A program made the translations under genes and the position numbers. This document shows positions 46,232 through 46,271 of a stretch of 46,271 bases of DNA, piece after piece. Origin of the DNA: an uncultured Candidatus Thioglobus sp. (lineage in GTDB: Bacteria; Pseudomonadota; Gammaproteobacteria; PS1; Thioglobaceae); NCBI GenBank assembly GCA_910595805.1, contig CAJVCK010000009.1, forward strand, positions 1-46,271, written 5' to 3'. Every line of letters begins with the position of its first letter. The stretch's first letter is position 1. The notes beneath the pieces were generated by a model. The model was given only the letters and a program-made list of their open reading frames with translations. It did no database searches and was not told the DNA's origin.

Positions 46232-46271
46232 ATGTCGGGTAATTCTTTTGGAAAATTATTTACAGTTACTA
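46232..46271 (+). CDS. aroC: Chorismate synthase, first codons (cut by window edge)
   Basis: Thirteen codons are visible, reading MSGNSFGKLFTVT, the highly conserved opening of chorismate synthase (seventh step of the shikimate pathway; aroE is at 34.4 kb). An AGGA site precedes the ATG. The rest lies outside the window, so the call rests on this opening alone. Confidence 0.82.
   Translation, partial: MSGNSFGKLFTVT

Overview
The window is an AT-rich bacterial chromosome segment with a gammaproteobacterial gene set: a homodimeric pyruvate dehydrogenase E1, LpxC, RNase E, RoxA, SlyX, an RseC-type protein, MidA and DusA. Gene spacing is tight and many starts overlap. There are no insertion sequences, phage modules, CRISPR arrays or rRNA genes. 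From the AT-richness, the biosynthetic gene set and a ftsA-lpxC junction without ftsZ, I infer a relative of the SUP05/'Candidatus Thioglobus'/clam-and-mussel thiotrophic symbiont group. That placement is inference, not something the sequence proves.

Layout. 1-9.7 kb: the 5' part of nhaA (cut by the window edge), a DUF457/YdjM membrane protein, roxA, pnp with a clear terminator, an EamA transporter overlapping slyX, then on the minus strand a HopJ-family gene, aceE and an RseC-family gene. 9.7-14.3 kb: algC-type phosphohexomutase with terminator, then hpf-mgtE-rluA-family on the minus strand, and a lone 67-codon gene with its own ribosome site and terminator. 14.3-16.4 kb: argD-argF. 16.4-31.3 kb: a long run of minus-strand genes, read in the transcribed direction as midA, uppP, pepN, pncC, dusA, ftsA, lpxC, ilvI, ilvH, ilvC, pssA, leuA, a HolD-like gene and queH. 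31.3-37.5 kb: folM, rne with a long structured leader, aroE, pdxH, a UbiH/UbiM-type monooxygenase and an ICMT-like membrane methyltransferase.

37.5-46.2 kb is the least ordinary part. It is rich in envelope proteins: a nine-repeat Sel1 protein, glycine-zipper proteins, a paralogous lipoprotein/glycine-zipper pair next to pyrF, a DsbA-like protein, a small membrane protein, two large tandem coiled-coil lipoproteins that are paralogs of each other, and a 72-residue lipoprotein. It also holds tRNA-Val(GAC) and tRNA-Arg(CCT). The last bases are the start of aroC.

How the genes work together: ilvI-ilvH-ilvC and leuA form most of a branched-chain amino acid pathway. I see a previously unannotated 23-codon leader peptide upstream of leuA, with six leucine codons just before its stop and two competing hairpins, which suggests leucine-responsive attenuation. 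The other leading observations are the missing ftsZ, the tandem coiled-coil lipoproteins that share a promoter with a small lipoprotein, an in-frame Sel1 reading frame directly after a stop codon, and candidate leaderless transcripts.
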